Positions 6,299 to 7,662 of a DNA stretch of 7,662 nucleotides are shown one piece after another (position 1 is the first letter of the stretch; each line of letters begins with the position of its first letter). The translations under genes were made by a program, and so were the position numbers. The notes under the pieces were generated by a model. The model ran no database searches, was not told where the DNA came from, and saw nothing but the letters and a program-made list of their open reading frames with translations. Source of the stretch: Chitinophagaceae bacterium UBA1953 (GTDB taxonomy: Bacteria > Bacteroidota > Bacteroidia > Chitinophagales > Chitinophagaceae); NCBI GenBank assembly GCA_002336115.1, contig DDEN01000035.1, forward strand, positions 1-7,662, written 5' to 3'.

Positions 6299-7662
6299 AA
6301 ATGGTGTTGTTTTTCAGGTATTCCTAAAAACAGAACAGGCCGTTTTGTAAAATCATTACGACTGTTGGGCTTACTGCTAGTACTAAACGTTTTTTATGCC
6401 AATACGTATGCGCAGTCAATAGTATCAGGTGTTGTGAGGGATTCGAAAACCAATGAAACCATCCCGGGTGCCAATATCCTGATAGTAGGGTCAAATTCGG
6501 GCACTACTACCGACATTGAAGGAAAATTTTCGTTGAACGTAACAAATCCCTCTGCTACACTTGTAATTTCTTTTGTAGGATATAAAAGCCAGAAGGTTGA
6601 ATTAAAAGGACAATCGAAACTGGAAATCGCCTTGGAAGTAGATGCAACAAACCTTGAAGGATTGGTTGTAATTGGTTATGGATCAGTAAAAAAGTCTGAT
6701 CTGACAGGCTCAGTTGCAGTAGTATCAACCAAAGAGTTAGTTAAAAATCCATCAACGGGAGCTGCTCAAGCCCTTCAAGGTAAAGCACCTGGAGTTGTTG
6801 TAACTCAGAGCGGTAAGCCCGGTGGTAGTTCAACTATCCGTGTTCGTGGGGTCGGTTCTATCAATAGCGGATCAGATCCTATTTTTATAGTTGATGGTGT
6901 GGAAGCAAAAGGAGGAATTGACGGAATACAACCCCAGGATATTGAAAGCATGCAGGTGCTTAAGGATGCCTCAGCCACCGCCATTTACGGGGCTAACGGA
7001 TCGAACGGCGTAATTATCATTACCACCAAGCGAGGCAAATCGGGGAAACCGCAGGTAAACTTCAATTCATTTGTAAGTTACAACCTGGCACCCAAACAAT
7101 ACGATGTAATGAATGCCGACCAGTACTCTGCATTCTATAAGGAAGTACGCGGCGCCAAACCTGAATATGAGCAGCCTTTTCGCGAAAAATATTATGGCGC
7201 AGGCTGGCAGCAAGGTACCAACTGGCAAGACCAGATGTTTAAAAACGGGGTGCTTCAGAACTACAATTTATCAGTTGCCGGTGGTGGCGAAAATAGTAAT
7301 TTCAGTTTAACATTTGGATATACCAAGGATAATGGGACCGTTGTAAAAAGTAATATTGAACGCTATTCACTCCGGGCAAATTCCGATTTCAAACTCAGCC
7401 GGTTTGTAAAGATGGGTGAAAATTTTAGCGCAAGTTACAGCATTGGCGAAGATCCTATCACCGTACAATCCTCCATATGGGATTTAAACGCTTCTCCTTT
7501 AATGAAAATATATAATCCTTATTACAAGGGTGGATTCGAAACTTACCAGGCCTTGTATTTTGAAGATGAAAACGGAAATTTAATGCAAGGGGATATACCT
7601 GCAGGTTATACAGGCCCGGTTTATTCGAATACTTTAGGTAACGACAAACCTAACCCGCTTGC
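6281..7662 (+). CDS. SusC-like TonB-dependent outer membrane receptor, N-terminal part (3'-truncated)
   Basis: The frame from ATG 6281 is open to the window edge and gives 460 residues of a family usually about 1000-1100 long. SusC-type proteins form the outer-membrane channel that, with a SusD lid, imports oligosaccharides using TonB energy. Visible order: a long basic n-region (1-23), signal peptide core about 24-44 ending TYA-Q; carboxypeptidase-regulatory-like domain 46-120 (VSGVVRDSKTNETIPGAN); the SusC signature VVIGYGSVKKSDLTGSV at 129-145; plug domain about 135-251 with IRVRGVGSI (186-194), IFIVDGV (201-207), VLKDASATAIYGANGSNG (226-243) and IIITTKRG (245-252); then the start of the beta-barrel with NYNLSVAGGG (327-336). 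There is no STN domain before the carboxypeptidase-like domain, so it is unlikely to signal to a FecR-type anti-sigma factor; control by the adjacent HTCS fits better. susD and enzymes are expected just downstream. The start is chosen because no earlier in-frame start gives a signal peptide; no Shine-Dalgarno sequence is present. Confidence 0.95.
   Translation, partial: MEKFTKKWCCFSGIPKNRTGRFVKSLRLLGLLLVLNVFYANTYAQSIVSGVVRDSKTNETIPGANILIVGSNSGTTTDIEGKFSLNVTNPSATLVISFVGYKSQKVELKGQSKLEIALEVDATNLEGLVVIGYGSVKKSDLTGSVAVVSTKELVKNPSTGAAQALQGKAPGVVVTQSGKPGGSSTIRVRGVGSINSGSDPIFIVDGVEAKGGIDGIQPQDIESMQVLKDASATAIYGANGSNGVIIITTKRGKSGKPQVNFNSFVSYNLAPKQYDVMNADQYSAFYKEVRGAKPEYEQPFREKYYGAGWQQGTNWQDQMFKNGVLQNYNLSVAGGGENSNFSLTFGYTKDNGTVVKSNIERYSLRANSDFKLSRFVKMGENFSASYSIGEDPITVQSSIWDLNASPLMKIYNPYYKGGFETYQALYFEDENGNLMQGDIPAGYTGPVYSNTLGNDKPNPL

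Noticed and set aside
7113..7310. 65-codon + strand frame inside the SusC-like gene
   Set aside because: It lies out of frame within an unbroken SusC reading frame with clear plug and barrel motifs.
6281..7662. Possible frameshift or pseudogene in the SusC-like gene
   Set aside because: Reading codon by codon from 6281 to the window end gives no stop or frame change, and all expected motifs appear in order; it is cut only by the window edge.
1..7662. tRNA, rRNA, CRISPR array, insertion sequence, phage or integrase features
   Set aside because: I looked for regular spaced repeats, cloverleaf-like sequence, transposase motifs and terminal inverted repeats and saw none.

Overview
The window looks like part of a polysaccharide utilisation locus (PUL) from an AT-rich member of the Bacteroidota. 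Four things point there. A Por/type IX secretion (T9SS) sorting domain ends the first gene. A one-piece hybrid two-component system (HTCS) sensor/regulator follows. A SusC-type TonB-dependent receptor starts at the right-hand end. Upstream regions lack Shine-Dalgarno sequences but contain TTTG / TAnnTTTG-like promoter elements. The mix of T9SS cargo, HTCS and SusC suggests an environmental or marine Bacteroidota lineage rather than a classical gut Bacteroides, but this is inference; no taxonomic marker is present.

Layout, all on the + strand: (1) 2-931, the 3' end of a secreted multidomain protein with a LamG-like domain, a BACON-like beta-sandwich and a T9SS sorting domain; its N-terminal part lies outside the window. 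(2) 932-1202, an intergenic region with two perfect AT-rich hairpins (one a likely terminator) and a candidate promoter for the next gene. (3) 1203-5684, a complete 1493-residue HTCS: signal peptide, about 15 propeller repeats, Y_Y_Y domain, one membrane helix, histidine kinase, receiver and AraC-type DNA-binding domain. (4) 5685-6280, 596 bases without a convincing gene, holding a perfect 12-bp inverted repeat, a candidate promoter whose spacer contains a small dyad, and a candidate antisense promoter over the receptor's translation start. (5) 6281-7662, the first 460 codons of a SusC-like receptor running off the right edge.

How they probably work together: the HTCS propellers sense an oligosaccharide in the periplasm, and the cytoplasmic AraC domain then activates the receptor gene, normally followed by susD and enzyme genes, which would lie beyond the window. 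The SusC-like protein has no STN signalling domain, which fits control by the HTCS rather than by an ECF sigma/anti-sigma pair. The upstream LamG/T9SS protein may be an exported glycan-active or glycan-binding protein of the same locus. The substrate cannot be read from what is visible. The genes are ordinary PUL parts; the least explained sequence is the 596-base leader between the regulator and the receptor.
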